Positions 57,822 through 64,000 of a DNA stretch of 64,000 nucleotides are shown here, piece by piece. This stretch comes from Curtobacterium guangdongense (lineage in GTDB: Bacteria > Actinomycetota > Actinomycetes > Actinomycetales > Microbacteriaceae). The notes under the pieces were generated by a model, which did no database searches, was not told where the DNA came from, and saw only the letters and a program-made list of their open reading frames with translations. The position numbers and the translations under genes are program-made. The stretch is taken from assembly GCF_049341845.1 (NCBI RefSeq), contig NZ_JBMPIT010000008.1, forward strand, positions 138,468 through 202,467, in the 5' to 3' direction. Each line of letters begins with the position of its first letter. Position 1 is the stretch's first letter.

Positions 57822-58538
57822 TCACTCCAGGTCGTCGGCCGCGGTGGGGTCGACCGCGCGGACGCCGTCGACCTCGCCGAGCTGTGCGAGCAACATGCCG
57901 GCGTCCCGAGGCCCGGTGACCTCCAGTCGGACCGCGGTCGTCTCGTCGCGGTCGCTGTCCTGCTGGACGAGTCGGCCGACGTGCCAGCCGCCGGCCGTGA
58001 CGAGCGTCAGGACCTTCGGGAGCACGCCACGGCCCGAGTCGTACAGCACGTCGAGCGTCAACGACGACTCGGCTGAACGGGGGAGCGCGCGGATGAGCGC
58101 GGTGTAGCCGAACACCACCACGAAGTGCAGGGCGGTCACCACGAGGGCGAGCAGCCAGAGTCCGGCACCGGCGGCCATGCCGATCGCCGCGGTCTCCCAG
58201 ACGGAGGCCGCGGTGGTGAGCCCGCGGACGGCTCCCCGGCGGGTCAGGATCAGCCCGGCGCCGAGGAACCCGACGCCCGAGACGATCTGGGCCGCGACGC
58301 GCGACGGGTCGAGGACGACGTGGCCGGCGAGCAGGACGTCGCTGAAGCCGTACTTGCTGACGAGCAGCATGAGCGCAGAGGCCGTGCCGACGATGGTCTG
58401 CGTGCGGATACCAGCGCTCTTCGACCGGAGCTGCCGTTCGAGCCCGATGAGCGATGCGAGCGCGAACGCGAGCAGGACCTCGCCGATCTGCACCAACCCC
58501 TGCCCGGCGAACGGCGCGGTCAGGTCGTTGATGGTCAT
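57822..58538 (-). CDS. MgtC/SapB-family membrane protein
   Basis: A 238-residue protein with four to five helices: LAFALASLIGLERQLRSKSAGIRTQTIVGTASALMLLVS carries the MgtC signature (IGLERQ, RTxxLVxxGAA) and GVGFLGAGLILTRRGAVRGLTTAASVWETAAIGMAAGAG the second one. A C-terminal ACT-like cytoplasmic domain follows. The family modulates ATP synthase, phosphate and Mg2+ homeostasis in pathogens. ATG 58538 is chosen at the start of the conserved part; no strong ribosome-binding site is seen. Confidence 0.87.
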   Translation of the reverse strand: MTINDLTAPFAGQGLVQIGEVLLAFALASLIGLERQLRSKSAGIRTQTIVGTASALMLLVSKYGFSDVLLAGHVVLDPSRVAAQIVSGVGFLGAGLILTRRGAVRGLTTAASVWETAAIGMAAGAGLWLLALVVTALHFVVVFGYTALIRALPRSAESSLTLDVLYDSGRGVLPKVLTLVTAGGWHVGRLVQQDSDRDETTAVRLEVTGPRDAGMLLAQLGEVDGVRAVDPTAADDLE

Positions 58539-58548
58539 CGCGTCGACG

Positions 58549-59919
58549 CTACTCTCCCCGTCTCGCCGCAAACCGCCCGGAAGTGGTTCGGGCAGCAGCT
58601 TGCGTCTCCGCAGCGGGAAGCGACCTCATCTGATCGATCGATCGGATGACCGCAGCCGATCGGCGTGCCGCCGCGTCGAGGAAGGCGGTGCGGAACGCGT
58701 CGTCGACGCCGACCTGGGCGCCCGCGAGCGCACGCAGCCCCTCGGAGATCGCGTCCGGGAACGCCGAGGCGATCGATCGGGCGCGCTCGAGGACCCACTG
58801 CGGGTCCACGCCGACGTCTGCCGCCGTCCGGGCGACGTGCCGCGCCTGTGTCGAGTCGACCCGGTAGTCGGAACCGAGTTTCATCGCGAGCTTGACCTGC
58901 TTCGGGTGCATGCCGTCCACGCGTTCGTACGCGAGAGCGGACGCTGCGTCGTACATCGGTGCCAGGTCGCTTCCGCGTGCGGTGTGGAGGAGCGACGAGT
59001 TCTTGGCGTGCGCGTCCGTACTGACGGCGACCCAGTGGAAGACCACGCCTTCCACGAACCGCCTGATGCCCTCGGTGGCTGCCCGGCCGCGCAGGGCGTC
59101 GCGGAGGAGGCCTGCGCAGCTCCGGATGCCCGGCCCGCCGTCGGACTCGTACTTCGTCTCCGGGTCGATGCCGAGTGCCTGGACGAAGTCCTCCTGGTGG
59201 ACGCGTTCGACCGTGCCGTCGGGGTGACGCACCCGGTCGTACCGCTCCACGGCGAGCACGACCTCGTCGCCGAAGCGCTCGATCGTGGTCGTCGCAGCGT
59301 CGATCCCGACGGCACGCGCTGCCCGTTGCGTGAGGTGCTCGACGACACCCTGGTGTGGGAGGCCGAAGATCCCCGGCTTCAGGATGTGCGTCGACGGCTC
59401 GCTGCCCCACGGGACGGCCCACCCGTCATCCGTGCGCCGCAAGGCGAACTTCGACTGCATCCCGGCGAGCGAGAAGTAGCCGCCGTGGTCCGCTGGCATC
59501 GCCCAGGCCGACGGATCACCGCGCAGGGCAGCGAGATGCTCGGCGACGTCGGCGTCGTCGACGGGTTCGAGACCGCCGGGGAGATCGAGGTCGTCGCTCG
59601 TCGTGGTCGAGAACTGCACGGCGCCAGCGCAGTCCAGGCCGATGTGCCGGAGCAGGCCGAGCGGTGTGTTCGCCGTCTGGAACCGGGCTGCCCAACGGCT
59701 GCGGACCCGCGCGTCGTCGGGGAGGAGCCCCTGCAGGTACGCCGACACTCGCGGACCTTCGTGCACGCGCTGTGACTTCACGAGTCCTGCGCTCAACTCG
59801 AGTCGGCCAGAGGACCGTCTCCACTCGTCGTCGAAGGTCAGTCGGTGTGCACCGTCGGACTCGGCGACGGACCCGATGCGTCGTCCCCCCAGGTACACGC
59901 CGAGGTGGGTGTCAGGCAT
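58549..59919 (-). CDS. hipA: HipA-family serine/threonine kinase toxin
   Basis: A 456-residue kinase toxin. HipA proteins phosphorylate targets such as glutamyl-tRNA synthetase and induce growth arrest. The N-terminal subdomain 1 (LGVYLGGRRIGSVAE, GLLPDDARVRSRW), the autophosphorylated P-loop GYFSLAGMQSKFAL (residues 148-160), the EFGHRP-type STHILKP segment and the catalytic STDAHAKNSSLL are all intact. Its start overlaps the upstream hipB-like gene by 8 bp, the usual antitoxin-first layout. Confidence 0.9.
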   Translation of the reverse strand: MPDTHLGVYLGGRRIGSVAESDGAHRLTFDDEWRRSSGRLELSAGLVKSQRVHEGPRVSAYLQGLLPDDARVRSRWAARFQTANTPLGLLRHIGLDCAGAVQFSTTTSDDLDLPGGLEPVDDADVAEHLAALRGDPSAWAMPADHGGYFSLAGMQSKFALRRTDDGWAVPWGSEPSTHILKPGIFGLPHQGVVEHLTQRAARAVGIDAATTTIERFGDEVVLAVERYDRVRHPDGTVERVHQEDFVQALGIDPETKYESDGGPGIRSCAGLLRDALRGRAATEGIRRFVEGVVFHWVAVSTDAHAKNSSLLHTARGSDLAPMYDAASALAYERVDGMHPKQVKLAMKLGSDYRVDSTQARHVARTAADVGVDPQWVLERARSIASAFPDAISEGLRALAGAQVGVDDAFRTAFLDAAARRSAAVIRSIDQMRSLPAAETQAAARTTSGRFAARRGE

Positions 59920-60139
59920 CGGCCGGCTCCGCGGTGAGCAGCGCGGTCAGGTCGAGGATCGCGAGGAGTCGCAAGACGGTGGCGAGTTCGGCAACCGAGG
60001 TGGATCGACCGTTCTCGAAGTTCGACACCCACTGCCGGCTTGTCCCCAACTCGGCTGCCACGTCCGCCTGGGTCGCGCCGAGCATGGTCCGTCGTTCCCG
60101 GACGATGTTCGCCCAGTCGATGACGCGATCTGCGATCAT
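59912..60139 (-). CDS. hipB: HipB-like Xre antitoxin
   Basis: A 75-residue helix-turn-helix protein, MIADRVIDWANIVRERRTMLGATQADVAAELGTSRQWVSNFENGRSTSVAELATVLRLLAILDL. ATG 60139 is chosen because GGAGA lies 6 nt upstream; a longer in-frame start would remove the spacing to the operators. It neutralises HipA and represses the operon, probably through the three repeats at 60150-60223. Confidence 0.88.
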   Translation of the reverse strand: MIADRVIDWANIVRERRTMLGATQADVAAELGTSRQWVSNFENGRSTSVAELATVLRLLAILDLTALLTAEPADA

Positions 60140-60149
60140 GAAGTCTCCG

Positions 60150-60223
60150 TGTCCGTCAAGGCTGACATGGGGCAGCGTGTCCGTCGAACGTAACATTGGC
60201 GGTCATGTCCGTCAACGCTGACA
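60150..60223. promoter_or_regulatory. Three evenly spaced operators upstream of hipBA
   Basis: 18-bp elements TGTCCGTCAAGGCTGACA (60150-60167), TGTCCGTCGAACGTAACA (60178-60195) and TGTCCGTCAACGCTGACA (60206-60223), start to start exactly 28 bp. The outer two are TGTC-N10-GACA dyads. They begin 11 bp upstream of the hipB start, as expected for HipB repression. Confidence 0.8.
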
Positions 60224-60310
60224 CGAACGACGTGCCGCTCCGGTGTGACGCCCGGTTTCGCCGCGTTGCACGAGGTTGCGGCCGCGGTGTCCGGCCGTGC
60301 GCGTGGTCGG

Positions 60311-60316
60311 TAGCGT
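60311..60316 (+). promoter_or_regulatory. -10 box TAGCGT, predicted leaderless promoter
   Basis: TAGCGT, seven bases, then ATG 60324. Confidence 0.45.
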
Positions 60317-60323
60317 GCGCCGC

Positions 60324-61595
60324 ATGTGCCCGAGTGAGATCCCAGCAGACGACCGGTACGACGAGCTCATCGCGCCGCTCCGACCCGTAATCGAGCGGAT
60401 CGGACTCGACGCATTCGAGCGGGAGCGTGACGAGCGCCTCGCGACGGAGCAGCTCGGGTGGCTCGTCGAGGCCGGGTTCGCGCGGTGGCGAACCCGGGAG
60501 GACTGGGGCGGCGTCGGGGCTCGGCTGTCCGACCTGTTCCGCGCCGTCGCCGAGATCGCCGAGGTCGACCCGAACTTGGCGCACGTGTGGCGGAACCACT
60601 TCTCGTTCGTCGAGGACCGGGTGCACGCGGACGGCGGCGCCGCTGATCGGGACCTCGTCGCACGGCTCGGCGACGGCGAGGTCGTGGGGGGCGGGTGGAG
60701 CGAGACGCCGAACGCCACCGGGGAGCGCATCACGACGACCGCGTGTCGGGACCCGGACGGCGGCTGGCGGATCAACGGCGCGAAGTTCTACTCGACGGGC
60801 AGCGTCTACGCCAGGTGGATCACCGTGATGGCCATCGACGAGGCGGGGGAGCAGGTCGTGGCACTCGTCGACGCCGAGGACCCCGACGTGGTGGTCGGTG
60901 ACGACTGGGACGGCTTCGGGCAGCGCATCACCGGGAGCGGCAGCGTGCGGTACACCGACGTGCACGTCCCCGACGAGCGCGTCCACCCGTTCGCCACGCG
61001 GTACCCGTACCAGGAGCAGTACTACCAGACCTTCATGCACGCGATCCTCGTCGGCATCGGGCGTGCGGCGCTGCGTGACGGCGTCGCCGCGCTGCGGGCC
61101 CGTGCCCGTGGACACCACAACGGGACCGAGGCCCGCCCCTCGCACGACCCGGAGCTCCTCGGTGTCGTCGGGACCGTCGCCGCGCGGGTGTACGCGGCGG
61201 ACGCGGCGTTCGTCGCGAGCCTCGGGTCCATCGACGACGCCGTGGACCGCCACGCGGAACTGCTCGCGGCCGGAGTGGATCCGGCGACGGACGAGACGCT
61301 CACGGGGCTGCTGCAGCGAAGTTGGATCACGGTGGCTCAGACGCAGACCGTCGTGACCGATGCGGTCTTGGACGCCACGACCGTGGTCTTCGACGCGCTC
61401 GGTTCGTCGGGGACCTTCCGCGCGATCGGCCTCGACCGGCACTGGCGGAACGCCCGCACCCTGTCGTCGCACAACCCGCGCGTGCACAAGCGGCGGATCG
61501 TCGGCGACCACCTGGTGAACGGCGCGAGCCCGCTCGACCGGCGGGACCCGACGGCAGCCGCCGCCTCGTCGAGCGCTGACGCCGTGACCGCGTAA
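60324..61595 (+). CDS. Acyl-CoA dehydrogenase/DszC-like flavoprotein
   Basis: A 423-residue protein of the acyl-CoA dehydrogenase fold. N-terminal helices (LGWLVEAGFARWRTREDWGGVGARLSDLF), a beta domain with WRINGAKFYSTGSVYARWITV and WDGFGQRITGSGSVRYTDVHVP, and a helical end with ALGSSGTFRAIGLDRHWRNARTLSSHNPRVHKRRIVGDHLVNG, which matches flavin monooxygenases of the DszC/SfnC/TdsC type. It precedes two luciferase-like genes, the combination seen in sulfone and sulfonate use. A desulfurising monooxygenase is therefore more likely than a beta-oxidation enzyme. Confidence 0.85.
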   Translation: MCPSEIPADDRYDELIAPLRPVIERIGLDAFERERDERLATEQLGWLVEAGFARWRTREDWGGVGARLSDLFRAVAEIAEVDPNLAHVWRNHFSFVEDRVHADGGAADRDLVARLGDGEVVGGGWSETPNATGERITTTACRDPDGGWRINGAKFYSTGSVYARWITVMAIDEAGEQVVALVDAEDPDVVVGDDWDGFGQRITGSGSVRYTDVHVPDERVHPFATRYPYQEQYYQTFMHAILVGIGRAALRDGVAALRARARGHHNGTEARPSHDPELLGVVGTVAARVYAADAAFVASLGSIDDAVDRHAELLAAGVDPATDETLTGLLQRSWITVAQTQTVVTDAVLDATTVVFDALGSSGTFRAIGLDRHWRNARTLSSHNPRVHKRRIVGDHLVNGASPLDRRDPTAAAASSSADAVTA

Positions 61596-61763
61596 CGCCC
61601 GGTCGCGCCGTGACAGCCGCGACGTAACGCCCCGTCATCCCGCGCAACGCGGTGACGCCCACGGGCAGCGCGCTCATCGCGACCCGTACGGTCGTCCGCA
61701 ACGGCCCGCCACCCGGCGCTGGGGAGGCGACGGTGGCGGGCCGCTCCCGATCCCGGAGGACAG

Positions 61764-62525
61764 ATGACGGACACCAGCAGACGCATCGCATCGCCGATCC
61801 GCGTCCCAGACCCCGACCTCGCGACCGCGGTCCACGAGCCCGGCGGCATCGCCCGACTCGCGGACCGGATCCGGCGCACCGACGCGGACACGGTCGTCCT
61901 CGGCGCGGACCGGTTCGTCCCGGCACGGGCCGGCGGACCACGGGTCGACCCGACGTCGGCGGCCCTCGCCCTCGGCCGTGTGCTGCCGGCGCACCGCTTC
62001 CTGATCGCCGTCGCCCCGACGCGGGACCACCCGTACAACGTCGCCCGCCGCGTGCTCTCCCTCGACCACGTGCTCGGCGGTCGCGTGGGGCTGCTCGTCG
62101 GTGCCCACGACCACGGTGCCCACGACCCCGGTGCGCGCGACCACGGTGCGCACGAGCCCACTGCTGACGACGAACGCTTGCACGACCCCGCCGAGTTCGC
62201 ACGGGTGGTCCGCGGTCTCTGGGCGACGTGGCCGTTCGACAGCATCGTGGGGGACCGTTCGACCGGGGTGTTCGCGGACACCGATCGCGTCCGGCCGCTC
62301 GACCACGACGGCGGACCCGACGGGTACCGCGTCCGTGGGCCGTTGACCACCCCGTCGCGTCCTGGCGGCTCACCCGTGCTGGCGGTCTGGGACGACGTGG
62401 ACCTGCCCGACGCCGACCTGCGCCTCTCCGCCGTGACCCCCGTCCTGCCGGCGAACGACGTCCTGCCGGCGAACGACCGCCTGCCGGCCGACGTCGCGCA
62501 GCCCGACCCGGCGACCGCCGCATGA
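61764..62525 (+). CDS. LLM-class flavin oxidoreductase-like protein, shortened
   Basis: A 253-residue bacterial-luciferase-like protein. VVLGADRFVPARAGGPRVDPTSAALALGRVLPAHRFLIAVAPTRDHPYNVARRVLSLDHVLGGRVGLLVGAHD corresponds to the first half of an LLM TIM barrel; normal members are 330-450 residues, so the second half is shortened. A four-fold GAHDH-type repeat (62100-62159) and VLPANDVLPANDRLPAD at the end look like expansions. GGAGGACAG precedes the ATG. The 3' end overlaps the next gene (ATGA). It may be a non-catalytic partner. Confidence 0.7.
   Translation: MTDTSRRIASPIRVPDPDLATAVHEPGGIARLADRIRRTDADTVVLGADRFVPARAGGPRVDPTSAALALGRVLPAHRFLIAVAPTRDHPYNVARRVLSLDHVLGGRVGLLVGAHDHGAHDPGARDHGAHEPTADDERLHDPAEFARVVRGLWATWPFDSIVGDRSTGVFADTDRVRPLDHDGGPDGYRVRGPLTTPSRPGGSPVLAVWDDVDLPDADLRLSAVTPVLPANDVLPANDRLPADVAQPDPATAA
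62100..62159 (+). repeat. Four 15-bp in-frame tandem repeats in the LLM-like gene
   Basis: Units of the type GGTGCCCACGACCAC at 62100, 62115, 62130 and 62145, encoding GAHDH, GAHDP, GARDH, GAHEP. A second, 18-bp repeat (VLPAND) begins at 62442. Confidence 0.8.
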
Positions 62526-63796
62526 GCCGCGACGCCGACGCCGGACTGGTCCTCGGCGTGAACCTGCAGGGCTTCGGGCAGCGACCGGCAGCGTGGCGGA
62601 CCCAGGACGTCGCCGCCACCGACCTCCTCACCGCGGCGTTCTGGGAGGACCTCGGGCGCACCGCCGAGCGCGGCCTCCTCGACATGGTCTTCCTCGCCGA
62701 CCACCCCGCGTGGAGCGACCCGAACGTCCGGGCGTACGGATTGCTCGAGCCGTTCGTCGCCCTCGGGGTGATCGCCGGCGCGACGACGCACCTCGGGCTC
62801 GTCGGCACCGCGTCGACGACGTACAACGACCCGGTGGAGCTCGCCGAGCGGACCCTGTCGCTCGACACCGTCTCCGGCGGACGGGTCGGCTGGAACGCGG
62901 TGACGACGTACGACCCGTCGGTGTCCGCGAACTTCGGCGTCGCACGGAACCCCGACCGCCCGGAGCGCTACGCCCGCGCCGGGGAGTTCGTCGACCTCGT
63001 CCAGGCGCTGTGGGCCTCCGCCGTGACCGGGCGCACCGTGCACCACCGCGGCGAGTTCCTGTCGCACGACGGTCTGCTCCGGGTCCCGCCGTCCGCGCAG
63101 GGGCACCCGGTCGTGTTCCAAGCAGGGGGATCGCCGCACGGCCGCGACCTCGCCGCCCGGGTCGCCGAGGGCGTCTTCGCCGTCGAGCTCACCCCGGAAC
63201 CCGCCCGGGAGCACCTCCGCGCCGTGAAGCGCGCCGCCGAGACGTACGGCCGGCGGTCCTCCGACGTGACGGTCGTCCCCGGGCTCTCGCTCGTCCTCGG
63301 CAGCACCGAGGCCGAGGCCCGCGCCCGCTTCGACCACCTCGAGTCCCTGGCGCCGGACGGGTACGCACTCCGGGCGCTCGGGACGCACCTCGACGCCGAC
63401 CTCAGCGGCCTCGACCCGGCGGCGCCCATCCCGTCGTCGATCCTCGACCGAGAGGTCGACCCCGTCACGTACGGCCCGTCGCTCGGGTACCACGAGACCG
63501 TCGTCCGCTGGGTCCGCGCGAACAACGCGAGCCTCCGCGAGGTCCTGCGGGGCTTCGGCGGGTACGGCGCGCGGATCGTCGTCGGCACACCGGAGCAGGC
63601 GGCGGACACGATCGAGGACTGGTACCGCACCGGTGCCGCCGACGGCGTCAACCTGATGATCGACGAGTTCCCCCGGGGGCTCGAGACCGTCGTGGACGAA
63701 CTCGTGCCGATCCTGCAGCGCCGCGGCGTGTTCCATCGCGAGTACGAGGACGCGACCCTGCGCGGCCGGCTGGCCGCGCGCCGTCACGCCGCGTGA
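62522..63796 (+). CDS. NtaA/DmoA-family FMN-dependent monooxygenase
   Basis: A 424-residue LLM monooxygenase: LGVNLQGFGQRPAAWR, DMVFLADHPAWSDPNVRAYGLLEPFVALGVIAGATTHLGLVGTASTTYNDPVELAERTLSLDTVSGGRVGWNAVTTYDPSVSANFG and VFQAGGSPHGRDLAARVAEGVFAVE. This is the NtaA/SnaA/DszA/DmoA branch, whose members oxidise dimethyl sulfide, sulfones, alkanesulfonates or EDTA/NTA using FMNH2 from a separate reductase. With the DszC-like gene upstream, release of sulfur from organosulfur compounds is the likely role. ATG 62522 overlaps the preceding stop. Confidence 0.88.
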   Translation: MSRDADAGLVLGVNLQGFGQRPAAWRTQDVAATDLLTAAFWEDLGRTAERGLLDMVFLADHPAWSDPNVRAYGLLEPFVALGVIAGATTHLGLVGTASTTYNDPVELAERTLSLDTVSGGRVGWNAVTTYDPSVSANFGVARNPDRPERYARAGEFVDLVQALWASAVTGRTVHHRGEFLSHDGLLRVPPSAQGHPVVFQAGGSPHGRDLAARVAEGVFAVELTPEPAREHLRAVKRAAETYGRRSSDVTVVPGLSLVLGSTEAEARARFDHLESLAPDGYALRALGTHLDADLSGLDPAAPIPSSILDREVDPVTYGPSLGYHETVVRWVRANNASLREVLRGFGGYGARIVVGTPEQAADTIEDWYRTGAADGVNLMIDEFPRGLETVVDELVPILQRRGVFHREYEDATLRGRLAARRHAA

Positions 63797-63798
63797 AG

Positions 63799-63844
63799 GC
63801 GGACGGGAGGCTCGTGGCGGCCCCGCCACGGGCCTCCCGTCCGC
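63799..63844. repeat. Intergenic palindrome, GGAGGC/GCCTCC family
   Basis: Near-perfect hairpin with arms of about 22 bp, GCGGACGGGAGGC (63799-63811) with GCCTCCCGTCCGC (63832-63844) and an inner CGTGGCGG/CCGCCACG stem, three bases after the monooxygenase stop. Confidence 0.85.
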
Positions 63845-63850
63845 CCGAGC

Positions 63851-63894
63851 CGGACTGGAGGCGCGGGTCGGGCTCGCACCGTGCCTCCCGTCCG
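63851..63894. repeat. Intergenic palindrome, GGAGGC/GCCTCC family, mixed arms
   Basis: CGGACTGGAGGC (63851-63862) and GCCTCCCGTCCG (63883-63894) with one uncompensated position; the second of two copies placed in tandem. One arm is of the CTGG type, the other of the CGGG type. Confidence 0.75.
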
Positions 63895-63938
63895 CCCGTC
63901 GCTGCGTCTGCAACCAGCGACAGAGTCGCTGGGTGGAT

Positions 63939-64000
63939 TCAGGTGGTGGTTGCAACACCTGTTTCTGTTGGTCGTGAGAGTAGTTGCTTGAGTGCTTCGG
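63939..64000 (-). CDS. C-terminal end of an unidentified protein (partial)
   Basis: Read on the minus strand, the last 62 bases give EALKQLLSRPTETGVATTT and a TGA at 63939-63941. The helix-like EALKQLLS and a tail of Thr look like a natural C-terminus. Base composition is visibly lower in GC than the rest of the window. A short hairpin (CAGCGAC-AGA-GTCGCTG, 63915-63931) follows the stop. The protein cannot be named. Confidence 0.4.
   Translation of the reverse strand, partial: EALKQLLSRPTETGVATTT

Noticed and set aside
60196..60390. Plus-strand small open frame starting next to hipB
   Set aside because: It runs through the third operator and the 60324 promoter; no family and no ribosome-binding site.
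61337..63958. Long minus-strand open frame antisense to the LLM genes
   Set aside because: No conserved domain and anticodon-like composition; the plus-strand genes have clear families.

Overview
The window is about 70% GC and reads as one chromosomal stretch of a Gram-positive actinobacterium. The gene content points to Microbacteriaceae, with Curtobacterium-like as the best guess. The evidence is a fabD-fabH-acpP-fabF cluster headed by a PucR-type FasR-like regulator next to a single-chain aceE pyruvate dehydrogenase E1, DUF3145 and DUF3140 proteins, frequent GTG starts with ATGA or GTGA overlaps, and many genes whose TANNNT -10 box lies 6-7 nt before the start codon (predicted leaderless mRNAs). 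No species-level claim can be made without a database search.

Layout. 1-2.2 kb: end of a peptide-type ABC importer (two ATPases) and a D-2-hydroxyacid dehydrogenase. 2.3-10.9 kb: tRNA-Asn, an OafA-like acyltransferase, a lipoprotein, peptide deformylase, a multi-pass DMT-like transporter, a GT4 glycosyltransferase, a CAT-anticodon tRNA followed by tandem repeats derived from its own 3' end, an AI-2E family protein, DUF1684 and DUF3145. 11-18.7 kb: the fatty-acid cluster, its regulator and aceE, all on the minus strand. 19-21 kb: peroxiredoxin, alpha/beta hydrolase and an anchored lipoprotein. 21.1-25.6 kb: a tightly coupled minus-strand operon of phosphopantetheinyl transferase, carrier protein, acyl-CoA-dehydrogenase-like flavoprotein, amino acid:[carrier protein] ligase (SerRS-like) and a tandem hydrolase with unusual nucleophile positions. 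This is the best candidate in the window for an undescribed pathway. 25.7-28.6 kb: ECF sigma factor with a membrane partner, and a phosphatidylserine-decarboxylase-family enzyme resembling PsiD-type tryptophan decarboxylases.

28.8-37.4 kb is an 8.6-kb accessory island lying between an intact tRNA-Val and a 33-nt imperfect copy of that tRNA's 3' half. It carries a PEP-mutase-like protein, hypotheticals, a PadR/membrane pair, a phosphotransferase, a monooxygenase-like protein, a CDF metal exporter with an ArsR repressor, and a GyrI-like fragment. No integrase is visible. 37.4-46 kb: AMP-forming acyl-CoA ligase (its last codons are the tRNA remnant), oxidoreductases, a PHP hydrolase, a TetR/MFS pair, and small stress-type proteins. 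46.7-54.8 kb: a glycan uptake operon (MalF/MalG-type permeases, solute-binding protein, two Gfo/Idh/MocA dehydrogenases, GH125 alpha-mannosidase) with a divergent ROK repressor. 54.9-60.2 kb: HD hydrolase, DUF1684, histidine-phosphatase-like protein, MgtC-like protein, and a hipBA toxin-antitoxin pair with three evenly spaced operators. 60.3-63.8 kb: acyl-CoA-dehydrogenase/DszC-like and luciferase-like flavoenzymes that look like an organosulfur-scavenging set.

Two genome-wide patterns show within the window: a family of intergenic palindromes (CGGACTGGAGGC...GCCTCCAGTCCG type) after gene ends, and short in-frame coding repeats expanded in linkers of three unrelated proteins.
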